From Polynucleobacter sp. AP-Reno-20A-A9 (GTDB lineage Bacteria; Pseudomonadota; Gammaproteobacteria; Burkholderiales; Burkholderiaceae): 64,000 bases of DNA. The stretch lies in the NCBI RefSeq assembly GCF_018882085.1, contig NZ_JACVPB010000008.1:1-64000 (forward strand), in the 5' to 3' direction. Positions 53,582 to 61,596 of the stretch are shown one piece after another. Position numbers and translations under genes: made by a program. The notes below the pieces were generated by a model, which saw nothing but the letters and a program-made list of their open reading frames with translations, made no database searches and was not told the DNA's origin. Positions within the stretch are counted from its first letter, which is position 1, and each line of letters begins with the position of its first letter.

Positions 53582-54058
53582 ATGAAAAACCTTACTCACC
53601 ATCATCGCCGACAATGGCTTAAGCAAGCGCAAGGTCTTGGGCTACTAGCCTTTGGCTTTTTAGCAAATCCCTTAGTAGCCTTTGCTAAAAATGAGGATGC
53701 GGAAGAGGCTATTAAAAAGATTGTTGGTGGCGCCGCCATTCGGGAGGGTAAGGTTACCTTAACTATTCCTCCGCTGGTGGAGAACGGCAATCTAGTGGTC
53801 TTGAAGGTCAGCGTTGATAGCCCTATGACAGCAAATGATTACGTCAAGACCATACATGTGATTGCCGAGGGCAATCCTTTGCCTAATATCTTTACTGTTT
53901 ACCTTACTCCACGTTCGGGCACTGCAAACATTACGACGCGTGTCCGTTTGGCTGATAGCCAGAAGGTATGGGCTATTGCGCAGATGAGTAATGGCAGTTT
54001 TTGGCAAGGCTCTGCTGAAACTTTGGTAACCCTTTCAGCGTGTACGGAGATGGTATGA
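53582..54058 (+). CDS. soxY: Sulfur carrier subunit SoxY, variant C-terminus
   Basis: A 158-aa periplasmic protein with a Tat-like signal (HHRRQWLKQAQG), an Ig-like SoxY domain (IPPLVENGNLVVLKVSVDSPM; VKTIHVIAEGNPLPNIFTVYLTPRSG) and normal length. The carrier cysteine normally sits in a mobile GGCGG tail; here the protein ends LSACTEMV, keeping one Cys but losing all four glycines. It may be an altered carrier. The stop overlaps the soxZ start by four bases (ATGA), a common sox arrangement. Confidence 0.9.
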   Translation: MKNLTHHHRRQWLKQAQGLGLLAFGFLANPLVAFAKNEDAEEAIKKIVGGAAIREGKVTLTIPPLVENGNLVVLKVSVDSPMTANDYVKTIHVIAEGNPLPNIFTVYLTPRSGTANITTRVRLADSQKVWAIAQMSNGSFWQGSAETLVTLSACTEMV

Positions 54059-54384
54059 GTAAAACTTCCCGTACCTCTATCACGATGCCAACGACGGCCA
54101 AAAAAGATTCCATTATTGAGATTCGTGCAATTGCGCAACATGACATGGAGTCAGGTTTTCGCTATACCGAGGGCGGCAAGCTCATTCCCCGCGATATCAT
54201 TCGTACCTTTACCTGCACCTACAACACTGTGGAAGTGTTTAAAGCGGATTTCTATTCAGGAATAGGGGCCAATCCCTTGATCATCTTTACCGCGATCGCT
54301 GTGGAGTCCGGAACCCTCGAGTTCAGATGGGTTGGGGACGATGGCTACGAGGCGGTAAACCAGTCTCATATTACTGTTTCGTGA
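54055..54384 (+). CDS. soxZ: Sulfur carrier subunit SoxZ
   Basis: A 109-aa cytoplasmic-looking protein without a signal, co-exported with SoxY in the known system. Motifs RAIAQHDMESGFRY, IRTFTCTYN and SGIGANPLIIFTAIA match SoxZ. The frame is open from GTG at 54040, but ATG at 54055, preceded by GGAG, gives the standard N-terminus. The stop overlaps soxA by four bases. Confidence 0.94.
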   Translation: MSKTSRTSITMPTTAKKDSIIEIRAIAQHDMESGFRYTEGGKLIPRDIIRTFTCTYNTVEVFKADFYSGIGANPLIIFTAIAVESGTLEFRWVGDDGYEAVNQSHITVS

Positions 54385-55163
54385 AAAAACAGACATCTCT
54401 TTTTCTGAGTGGTCTTTATCTCACGCTTGCTAGCCTCATATGCATGGGCGTGGCTAAAGCAGTGCCGCTATTACAGCAATCGAGTTATGAATTAATGTCT
54501 GCCGAGAACAAAGCGATGCAAGATGATCCCTCGCTCAATCCAGCAATGTTTTGGGTTGGTGACGGTGAAAGTTTATGGCAAAAAAAGGTCGGCCCACAGA
54601 GTAAATCTTGTAGCGCCTGTCATGGTGATGCAAAAAAATCCATGCGCGGTGTAGCTACGCAATACCCTAAAGTAATCAAAGGCAAACTTCAGACGTTAGA
54701 GGGGCAAATTAATCAGTGTCGAGTTGGCGCTCAATCAGTTCCTGCCTTGGCTTACGAGACCAAAGACCTCCTCGCTTTAACGGCCTTTATAGCGTTTCAG
54801 TCTAAAGGAATGCCAATTACAGTTAGTGAAAATTCTGCTAACGCACCTTTCATGAAAAAAGGCAGGCAGACCTTTAATGAGCGTATGGGGCAGCTGAATT
54901 TATCTTGTGCGCAATGTCATGAGGATAGGTCAGGTCTAAAGCTTGGTGGCAGCCCAATACCTCAAGGGCATCCCAATGCCTATCCCATCTATCGCTTAGA
55001 GTGGCAAACCTTGGGTTCATTGCAAAGACGTTTGCGCAATTGCATGAGTGGAGTTAGAGCGCAACAATTTGAGTATGGCTCGCCAGAGATGGCGCAGTTA
55101 GAGTTGTTTTTGATGTGGCGAGCTAGAGGCCTACCCCTAGAATCTCCAGGGGTGAGGCCTTAG
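54381..55163 (+). CDS. soxA: Sulfur-oxidation diheme cytochrome SoxA
   Basis: A 260-aa periplasmic cytochrome. A signal peptide is followed by heme sites CSACH and CAQCH and by NCMSGVRAQQFEYGSPE, whose Cys is the persulfide heme ligand of the active site. It pairs with SoxX. The start is GTG at 54381 overlapping the soxZ stop; the longer frame from 54327 lies inside soxZ. soxB, soxC and soxD do not follow; the next gene is purU on the other strand. Confidence 0.93.
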   Translation: MKKQTSLFLSGLYLTLASLICMGVAKAVPLLQQSSYELMSAENKAMQDDPSLNPAMFWVGDGESLWQKKVGPQSKSCSACHGDAKKSMRGVATQYPKVIKGKLQTLEGQINQCRVGAQSVPALAYETKDLLALTAFIAFQSKGMPITVSENSANAPFMKKGRQTFNERMGQLNLSCAQCHEDRSGLKLGGSPIPQGHPNAYPIYRLEWQTLGSLQRRLRNCMSGVRAQQFEYGSPEMAQLELFLMWRARGLPLESPGVRP

Positions 55164-55180
55164 CAAAGGTCTTTCCTCGG

Positions 55181-56035
55181 TTAATCAGAAAAGACTACTG
55201 AAGTCGCTCCATTAATAAGAACGCGATCGTGTAGGTAGTAACGTAAAGCTCTTGAGAGAACGGCGCGCTCTAAATCTCGACCCTTGCGTACTAAATCATC
55301 TGGTGTATCGCCATGGGTAACTCGAGTCACGTCTTGCTCAATGATTGGGCCTTCATCCAAATCGCTGGTCACAAAATGGGCGGTAGCGCCAATCAGCTTG
55401 ATGCCGCGCGCATGCGCTTGGTGGTAAGGCTTAGCACCCTTAAAGCTTGGCAGGAATGAATGGTGTACGTTAATGCAGCGGCCAGATAGCTGAGTCGACA
55501 AATCATCCGACAAAATTTGCATATAGCGCGCCAAAATTACCATGTCTACCTTAGACTCCGCAACAATTTCTAGAAGCCTGGCTTCTTGCGCCGGCTTGGT
55601 TTCGGGTGTGACTGGTAAATGGTAGAACGGGATATCCGCAAAATCGATGCTGGCATAGACATCGCGAGGATGATTGGAGACGATGCCGCAGATAATCATT
55701 GGCAATTCACCAATGCGCCAGCGATAGAGAAGGTCAACCAGGCAGTGATCTAACTTGGAAGCCATGATTAAAACTCGTTTGAGATCTTTTACTGCGCGCA
55801 ATTCCCATGTGAGCTCAAAACGCTTTGCAATTTCTAAAAAGCCAGCTCTGAGTGAATCTACATTCGCAGGACAGCTAAAGCTGACGCGCATAAAAAAGCG
55901 CTTAGAGGCTTTGTCATCAAACTGTTGGGCTTCTTCAATGTCACCGCCCAACTCAAATATGTAAGTAGAGACCGCGGCAACAATACCAGGTTTGTTGGGG
56001 CAAGTGAGAGTGAGGTAATAGTTTTCGGTTGTCAT
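55181..56035 (-). CDS. purU: Formyltetrahydrofolate deformylase
   Basis: A 284-aa enzyme hydrolysing 10-formyl-THF to formate and THF. An N-terminal ACT domain (residues 5-85, [16 protein letters not shown]) senses glycine/methionine in E. coli, followed by a formyltransferase-fold domain with [24 protein letters not shown] and [17 protein letters not shown], which include the catalytic His and Asp. Length is normal. Convergent with soxA, with 17 bases between stops. Confidence 0.96.
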   Translation of the reverse strand: MTTENYYLTLTCPNKPGIVAAVSTYIFELGGDIEEAQQFDDKASKRFFMRVSFSCPANVDSLRAGFLEIAKRFELTWELRAVKDLKRVLIMASKLDHCLVDLLYRWRIGELPMIICGIVSNHPRDVYASIDFADIPFYHLPVTPETKPAQEARLLEIVAESKVDMVILARYMQILSDDLSTQLSGRCINVHHSFLPSFKGAKPYHQAHARGIKLIGATAHFVTSDLDEGPIIEQDVTRVTHGDTPDDLVRKGRDLERAVLSRALRYYLHDRVLINGATSVVFSD

Positions 56036-56110
56036 ATTAAATTGCTAGTGAATTGCTTGTAAAAAGTAATTTTAGTCTGTTATCCCACTGGTTTGGGGTA
56101 GCTGGGCTAG

Positions 56111-56494
56111 TTATTGCTGGGCAGATTGTTTGGTCGTATCCGCGGGCCCTAATAAGGGCTCGCTGTTATCGGTAATGGTGGGTAGGACAACCTCGATGCA
56201 GATAGGTTTTGAGTCAATCACATTAAAGAAGCTACATTCCTTTTTGGTGGCAGCGGATGCCGCATGTTCTAAAGGGGATTTGCCTGTTGCTGCAGTAGAG
56301 GCAAGACTAGCCGCTGTGCCAGGGTTGGCTATGGCAGCAGTTCCAACGGTGCTGGCAGCTGCTGTTCCAGAGCTACCAAGCGCCGCTAATGGTGCAGCGC
56401 AGGCGCTTAACAATCCTAGTGCGCAGATTAGGCCAATCCAGCGGAGAGGGATGAAGCGCAAATACGGAAAATTATTTGCTACGACACGCGACAT
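56111..56494 (-). CDS. Small Ala-rich lipoprotein of unknown function
   Basis: A 127-aa protein. From ATG at 56494 there is a basic start and hydrophobic segment ending LLSAC near residue 31, a good lipobox. The mature part is Ala/Thr/Ser-rich, low-complexity, with a cysteine pair (KECSFF, KPICIEV). The open frame extends to 56647 inside the upstream gene, but that part does not resemble a secreted N-terminus. It overlaps the end of the upstream gene by 23 bases. Function unknown. Confidence 0.6.
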   Translation of the reverse strand: MSRVVANNFPYLRFIPLRWIGLICALGLLSACAAPLAALGSSGTAAASTVGTAAIANPGTAASLASTAATGKSPLEHAASAATKKECSFFNVIDSKPICIEVVLPTITDNSEPLLGPADTTKQSAQQ

Positions 56495-56876
56495 TAAATA
56501 CACCTGCAGCCCATGAGCCGTTTGGAATGGCTTCAAAAATGCTATCAGGAGTTTTTTGATCCACAACGACTTTGCCTTTGCCGCGATTACCAGTGAATAC
56601 CTTGAATTCAATCGGACGATATTTTCCGGAGCTGCAATCGTATTCATTTAAACCAATAATCGAATTCACATTCTCTTTGGTTTGTGGGTCTTGACCAGGT
56701 TTTTTAAAGTCCAGCATCGACATGATCTGCGCTAGGTTGCCCTGGGTTTGCAGGGTAGCAGTATCTACGTATACGGTGGATTGATCATTCTTGCCAATAT
56801 CTTGCCAGGCAGCTACGGCATTCCCGCTTATGAGTAATGCAGCTGAAGTTGCGAGCAGGGTAGTGATAGATTTCAT
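56472..56876 (-). CDS. Surface-adhesin protein E-like exported protein
   Basis: A 134-aa secreted protein with a cleavable signal (to residue 22, AVAA). The body reads WQDIGKNDQSTVYVDTATL, MSMLDFKKPG, YDCSSGKYRPIEFKVF and IPNGSWAAGVFNVAC, matching the PE-like family: a beta-sandwich with one disulfide between the two cysteines. In Haemophilus the name-giving member binds host proteins; in a freshwater bacterium the role is unknown. It precedes an overlapping small lipoprotein gene. Confidence 0.75.
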   Translation of the reverse strand: MKSITTLLATSAALLISGNAVAAWQDIGKNDQSTVYVDTATLQTQGNLAQIMSMLDFKKPGQDPQTKENVNSIIGLNEYDCSSGKYRPIEFKVFTGNRGKGKVVVDQKTPDSIFEAIPNGSWAAGVFNVACRSK

Positions 56877-56960
56877 GAGAATTCAGTCCTTAGTCATTGC
56901 TTTTGAGGTGTACACGCTATTTTAAACGCCTATGGCACCCAGTACCAATATGGGGGTGGC

Positions 56961-59420
56961 TTACTTATTAACTAATTCTAGCTGGCGACTAGTCTTTTCG
57001 GGCTTCATTTGCAAAGGGAGGTACTCATTATTGGCCCACAATGAGTTCATATTACGATAAAGCTTGCTTTGCACCCACCCAGATTGACCTGTCTGATACA
57101 CAAACAGTGATTTCTCTAGATCCGCTAAATCATAGACTGTCCGTAAGCTTGGGGCCTGCAGTGTTTCGTAGGGGTTCTCGGACCCTAAAAGCTCAAGGCG
57201 TCCCACATTGACTGAAAAGCTATCCCCAGGGAAAGGCGTTTTGATGTTGAACAGGCTTCCGAGTAGCGGCACCTTGCTCAGTGGGCGATGTTCAGAGATG
57301 GCGATATGCGCCTTACCCCAGGCCCAAGTCTTGGGATCGTTGCCATATTCTTTGCTTAAGTAATCCAAGGCTTTATCAAGCGCCTTGTTGGATGACTCTT
57401 GGCAGGATTCAATCTGCTCGGTTTTGGGATCATCACACCAAGGGCTGTTGGGATTTTTCACTTGCAGAATCAGTGGAGCGCGGTAGTTTCGTGCCCCATA
57501 ATTTTCAGTAAACATATAACTTAATCTAGAGAAGAGATTACGTGTTAATTGGTCTGCCCAGGCATTGAATAGGAGTGCACCTGCGCTATCCACTTTCATA
57601 TTGCCGTCAAAACTTTTGCCAACTGCCATTGCTTGTGCACTCAAGGGATGGGAGCTTTGACTGGTCTTGAATAACTCTAATAAAGGCGTTGCCCCAAGCG
57701 ACAGGGTATCGCCCTGCATGGTTCTCATATCATCAGCAGAGTGAATATTTTTTGATTTGATGAGATCAACAATGCGGTCATAGCGTGTTGGTAAGTCCCA
57801 GTCACCCGTTAAAGGATTGGGATCATTGGCCGCAATAACTTTTTGATTGGCTGTCGCTATCCAACCTTGTTCAGGGTTGTTGCTGGAGGGGAGTTGTTCG
57901 AAGGGTACATAGCCATTCCAGTCATACTGCCGTTCCCAGCCGGGCGCTGGAGCTACGCCATAGAGACCGTGATGCAGAATTCTTTTGGGAGCTACTCCAG
58001 CAGCCTGATAGGCAATATTGCCTTCGGTATCTGCCATTACTACGTTTTGCATTGGAGCGTAATTTTTTCGTAGCGCTTGCTTGAGTTGACCGAGATCAGC
58101 TGCGCGATTCATATCCAATAAACCGGCAACGGATTGGTTTTCAACGTCGAGCGCTGTCCAGCGCAAGGCAAGAGCAAAACGATTCGTATCAATCGTGCGC
58201 TTGGCTTTTGCATAGGAATCAGAGATGACAGGACCATGTCGAGTTTCTTTAACTAAGAAAGTCAGCGATGGAGATCCTTTGATATCAATAATCTCTTGAT
58301 GCACTTTGAATGGCAGTGGCCCATCAGGACCTCGATACATACCCGGATTCTTAGAGTCAATTTGCTCAATGTATAAATCTTGAACATCGGGTCCGGTATT
58401 GGTAAAACTCCATGCAAACTTATCTGTTCTGCCCAAAACAACCGCAGGTATTCCTGGGAGAGTTCCACCAATCACATTCAAGCCAGGGGCATCCAGATGG
58501 GCAAAGTACCAGATGGCAGGAGCTGACAGCCCAAGATGAGGGTCATTAGCTAACAATGGCTTGCCAGAAGTGCTTAGCTTGCCGCTCAAGGCCCAGTTAT
58601 TGGAGCCGATGCCATCCCTTGCCCCCATTTGATCCAGTTGGCCCAACTCCGTTGCAGGTAAGTTCTGAGGCTTGCTTTCTGCTGGACCAGGAGCAAGATT
58701 AAAAACCTTCAACTCTCTATACAGCCTAGAAAAATCCATATTACTGACGGGTTCACCGGCTTCATATGGCGGCACTACCTCCCAAACTTGTTTAGTCGTG
58801 AGGTATTGCGATAACTCAAGTCGTTGTAATTCTTTCTGCCAATTTCCGCCCAAGTCATAAGCCATCATGAGCATCCAAGCGACGCTGTCTGTTGGTGACC
58901 AATGACCTGGTTTTGAGCCTGTTAAGAAATACTCCACTGGAAGAGCCCAGCCTAATTGTGCATTGCCAGCATTGACGCCGTCGGCATATGCTTGCAATAG
59001 CCGCTTGGCGGAAACAGGGTAGCGATCAAATTGACGTTCAGCTGCACGCTTGATGCCTAGCGTACGCACAAAGCGATCAATTTTTACAGTGTCATTACCC
59101 AGGATTTCTGAAAGCCGACCGCTAGCAATGCGTCGATTCATTTCCATTTGCCAGGAGCGCTCACTAGCATGAAGGTAGCCTAAGGCAAAGTAGGCATCTG
59201 CCTGGCTTTTTGCATTGATATGCGGAATATCAGATGCATCAAAGGTAATGGCAACTGACTCGCCCAGACTTTTAATCGTACGCTTGCCTGAGATATTGGA
59301 TTGGGCGGAATAAAAATAGGCAAGAGTGACTGCTAAACCAATGATGAGACAGACCCCTATTAGCAATAGGCCAGCCCGCATAAGTTTCCCAAGTCCCGAT
59401 GATTTTGCCGGTAAATTCAT
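56961..59420 (-). CDS. Penicillin acylase family protein
   Basis: An 819-aa N-terminal-nucleophile hydrolase. An N-terminal membrane anchor (residues 13-35) is followed by the alpha-chain region, a spacer, and GSNNWALSG, where Ser273 should become the free N-terminal nucleophile after self-cleavage. GRTDKFAWSFTNTGPDVQDLY is the usual beta-chain block. Members hydrolyse amides, including acyl-homoserine lactones, phenylacetyl amides and, rarely, beta-lactam side chains. Substrate unknown here. No promoter partner gene is apparent. Confidence 0.93.
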   Translation of the reverse strand: MNLPAKSSGLGKLMRAGLLLIGVCLIIGLAVTLAYFYSAQSNISGKRTIKSLGESVAITFDASDIPHINAKSQADAYFALGYLHASERSWQMEMNRRIASGRLSEILGNDTVKIDRFVRTLGIKRAAERQFDRYPVSAKRLLQAYADGVNAGNAQLGWALPVEYFLTGSKPGHWSPTDSVAWMLMMAYDLGGNWQKELQRLELSQYLTTKQVWEVVPPYEAGEPVSNMDFSRLYRELKVFNLAPGPAESKPQNLPATELGQLDQMGARDGIGSNNWALSGKLSTSGKPLLANDPHLGLSAPAIWYFAHLDAPGLNVIGGTLPGIPAVVLGRTDKFAWSFTNTGPDVQDLYIEQIDSKNPGMYRGPDGPLPFKVHQEIIDIKGSPSLTFLVKETRHGPVISDSYAKAKRTIDTNRFALALRWTALDVENQSVAGLLDMNRAADLGQLKQALRKNYAPMQNVVMADTEGNIAYQAAGVAPKRILHHGLYGVAPAPGWERQYDWNGYVPFEQLPSSNNPEQGWIATANQKVIAANDPNPLTGDWDLPTRYDRIVDLIKSKNIHSADDMRTMQGDTLSLGATPLLELFKTSQSSHPLSAQAMAVGKSFDGNMKVDSAGALLFNAWADQLTRNLFSRLSYMFTENYGARNYRAPLILQVKNPNSPWCDDPKTEQIESCQESSNKALDKALDYLSKEYGNDPKTWAWGKAHIAISEHRPLSKVPLLGSLFNIKTPFPGDSFSVNVGRLELLGSENPYETLQAPSLRTVYDLADLEKSLFVYQTGQSGWVQSKLYRNMNSLWANNEYLPLQMKPEKTSRQLELVNK

Positions 59421-59499
59421 GGATATATTTTAGATGTTTTATCCAGCGCACCCTTGGGTGGCGGGGTAAAAGGGGCTCTAGGTGCTTGTATTGGGCTTG

Positions 59500-59537
59500 C
59501 GTGCTAAAATTTCGCTTGTCTTGATTTATTTAGCACG
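59500..59537. repeat. Inverted repeat upstream of tRNA-Leu
   Basis: CGTGCTAAA (59500-59508) and TTTAGCACG (59529-59537) are exact reverse complements separated by 20 bases, ending 18 bases before the tRNA. It may be a protein-binding site or part of the tRNA promoter region. Confidence 0.5.
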
Positions 59538-59555
59538 GCTTTATTGTTGATGCGA

Positions 59556-59644
59556 GCCCGAGTGGTGAAATCGGTAGACACAGCAGATTTAAAATCTGCC
59601 GACTCAAAAAAGTCGTGCCGGTTCGATTCCGGCCTCGGGCACCA
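59556..59644 (+). tRNA. tRNA-Leu (TAA)
   Basis: Acceptor GCCCGAG pairs with CTCGGGC. The D-arm AGTGGTGAAATCGGTAGACAC is of class II type, the anticodon loop contains TAA, there is a long variable arm (CGACT/AGTCG stem) as required for leucine tRNA, the T-arm is GCCGG/TTCGATT/CCGGC, and CCA is encoded at 59642-59644. An integrase gene starts 91 bases after its 3' end in the same direction. Confidence 0.97.
59612..59644 (+). other. Probable attachment site (attL) at the tRNA-Leu 3' end
   Basis: Tyrosine integrases beside a tRNA gene usually use its 3' half as the attachment core and restore the tRNA on integration. Here the integrase reads away from the tRNA, as expected for the attL side. The second copy (attR) is not in the window, so the exact core length is unknown. 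The call rests on context. Confidence 0.5.
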
Positions 59645-59701
59645 AGTTTGATAGCACCACCCTTGCAGCATAATGCTTGGCGGTTACCTCAGAGTTTTCT
59701 A

Positions 59702-59723
59702 TTAGATACTTTTTAGATACTTT
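59702..59723. repeat. Two adjacent 11-bp direct repeats before the integrase
   Basis: TTAGATACTTT occurs twice with no gap, and a third partial match (TTAGACT) follows at 59729. Located between the presumed attL and the integrase start, they could be arm-type integrase or excisionase sites, or an operator for the integrase gene. Confidence 0.55.
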
Positions 59724-59735
59724 AGAGGTTAGACT

Positions 59736-61061
59736 GTGCTTATTCTCCAAACGCAACAATTCACCGTGAAGACTAAATACCTAGTAAATAACAACGGAAC
59801 ACTCATGTTCCAGCGGCGCATCCCTCTGGGGCTGCGTAAGTTCTTTCAGGATAAGCAACATATCCGGATCAAGCTGACGGGCAAGCAGAGTTCTATGGTT
59901 GCTGAGGTTATGCGCCACGCTAGGGATACGGATGCAATGTTCAATGACCTGCGCAGTAAGTCTGGTATTGATCGCACTGAGGCCGAGGCCGAGGCTATGC
60001 TTGCTTACTACGGGCTGCGGCCCGGTAGCGGTAACGAAAAAGCAAGACCGCTAAACGGCTACGATGAGTACCCACAGCTAATAGACTTCAATGAGTATCT
60101 AACCTATCGAAAAGATAGGGGCGCGTTAACGGATGCGGATGAGTTAGCTAGGACGCTTCTTACTAAGCCAATGCCATTGATGCTGTCGAGGTGTTTAGAT
60201 GTTTACTTTGCCAATCACGCCAAGGGTACCAAGGCTAAATTTAGATCTGATACCCAAAAGCATTTCAAGCATATTTTTGATGTTTGTGGTGATGTTGGGG
60301 TGGTTAATCTCACTCGAGCGGATGCGAAGAAGTACATAACTGCACGTTGCGCCAAAGTTTCGACTAACTCGGTTTCCAGAGAGATTAGTACGATTAGGGC
60401 CGTCTTGAATGTGGTTATTCGAGAGTTGGAGCTTCGGATTGACAATCCATTCTTATCGTTAGTAATTCCTGATCTCGGAAAAGATGCAAAGGTTAGGGAG
60501 CCATTCACAAATGATGAGGTCAAGAAAATCATTGCCGCCTGCTTAGATAGTCCAAATGATCCCAAGGTAATTCTGCTTTTGTGCACTTTAACTGGTGCAA
60601 GACTCAGTGAGATTGCGGGCCTTCGGAGGCAAGATGTTGCTCTTGACGGGGACATACCGCATATCGACCTAATTGAATACAACGAGCGGACACTAAAAAC
60701 AAAAAATAGTAAACGAGCCGTCCCTTTAATGGCGCTGGCGATTGGAGTGTTGAGTGCCCATTTGGCTAGCCACTCTGATGATATGGTTTTTCCGCGCTAT
60801 AACGACGGCACTGAAGTAAATGGGACTAACGCCTCATCGACGATTGTTGGGTTTATTAAGCGCCTAGGCATTAAAGATAAGACCCTTCACAATGCACGAC
60901 ACACGATGCGCGATTTACTAAGGCATGCAGATATTCCCCCTCATATTATTGATGCAATTGGTGGATGGGGCAGCAATAGTGTGGGCGAGTCATATGGTCG
61001 AGGGTACTCATTGAAACAAAAATTAGATGCCTTGAATGCTGCCTTGGCACCAGTTTTGTAA
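59736..61061 (+). CDS. int: Tyrosine recombinase (phage-type integrase)
   Basis: A 441-aa site-specific recombinase. A long N-terminal arm/core-binding part (residues 1-260) is followed by the catalytic domain: Arg in LTGARLSEIAGL near residue 288, the HNARHTMRDLL box near 385, GGWG near 408 and the nucleophile Tyr420 in GESYGRGY. The start is GTG at 59736 with AGAGG seven bases upstream. It should integrate and excise the element at the adjacent tRNA-Leu. Confidence 0.94.
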   Translation: MLILQTQQFTVKTKYLVNNNGTLMFQRRIPLGLRKFFQDKQHIRIKLTGKQSSMVAEVMRHARDTDAMFNDLRSKSGIDRTEAEAEAMLAYYGLRPGSGNEKARPLNGYDEYPQLIDFNEYLTYRKDRGALTDADELARTLLTKPMPLMLSRCLDVYFANHAKGTKAKFRSDTQKHFKHIFDVCGDVGVVNLTRADAKKYITARCAKVSTNSVSREISTIRAVLNVVIRELELRIDNPFLSLVIPDLGKDAKVREPFTNDEVKKIIAACLDSPNDPKVILLLCTLTGARLSEIAGLRRQDVALDGDIPHIDLIEYNERTLKTKNSKRAVPLMALAIGVLSAHLASHSDDMVFPRYNDGTEVNGTNASSTIVGFIKRLGIKDKTLHNARHTMRDLLRHADIPPHIIDAIGGWGSNSVGESYGRGYSLKQKLDALNAALAPVL

Positions 61062-61184
61062 ATGAAGCTCATCGGCTATTTTTTGCTGCTATGTGGAGCT
61101 CTAGTTATTCAAGATTCGGGTGCTTTTTTCACTGGACTTACATTCTTATTTGTAGGGTTCGGCTTAATTATTTTTCAAAGCTAG
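61062..61184 (+). CDS. 40-aa two-helix membrane protein
   Basis: An ATG immediately after the integrase stop opens a 40-codon frame, MKLIGYFLLLCGALVIQDSG then AFFTGLTFLFVGFGLIIFQS. It has two hydrophobic stretches split by a short polar turn, a hairpin topology. It would be translated by coupling to the integrase. Small membrane proteins of this kind in mobile elements can be regulators, holins or toxins; nothing decides among these. Real expression is not proven. Confidence 0.5.
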   Translation: MKLIGYFLLLCGALVIQDSGAFFTGLTFLFVGFGLIIFQS

Positions 61185-61596
61185 GGCTAGATTTCAATTA
61201 ATTTGCGTATTAGTAAGGTTGAAGAATTTTTTTGTGCCTAATTGTTCATTTTGTAGGTCGAATTCGCAAAAAAAGCGCATTAACATACGTAGGATGGTTA
61301 TGTCGGTAGGTTGGGCCGACTAAAAATAAGTCTCCAACTGAAAGCAGTCTAAAACGAGTAGTAAGGCGGGGCTCCTAAAAATAATGCTGGCTATAGGTCG
61401 TGAGGTCTAGCATTAAGCCCAAGGAAAAGCCGTGTTAGGTCGAGTGGAATCGAAGTAGGCCAAAGCATAGCGTAATGCCGTGATCTTGAAAGATACATAG
61501 TGAGTAGTAGGACAGGCTGCTCACCACGAAACTAGCAATTACAAAAAACATCCACATCCGCTTCACGACTTCAATTATTGATTGAAGGATGTACTG
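61185..61596 (+). ncRNA. Structured noncoding RNA candidate upstream of the primase gene
   Basis: 412 bases without a reading frame on either strand, purine-rich between about 61300 and 61530, with several helices visible by eye. GTCGG/CCGAC pairs at 61302-61306 and 61316-61320, and its loop GTTGG (61310-61314) can pair with CCAAC at 61334-61338 as a pseudoknot. A two-part stem joins GGGCT/AGCCC (61369-61373, 61416-61420) with AATGCT/AGCATT (61383-61388, 61409-61414). GCAT/ATGC pairs at 61465-61478, and GTGAGTAG pairs with CTGCTCAC at 61500-61524. It could be an independent small RNA or the leader of the primase mRNA. I cannot match it to a known RNA family. Confidence 0.5.
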
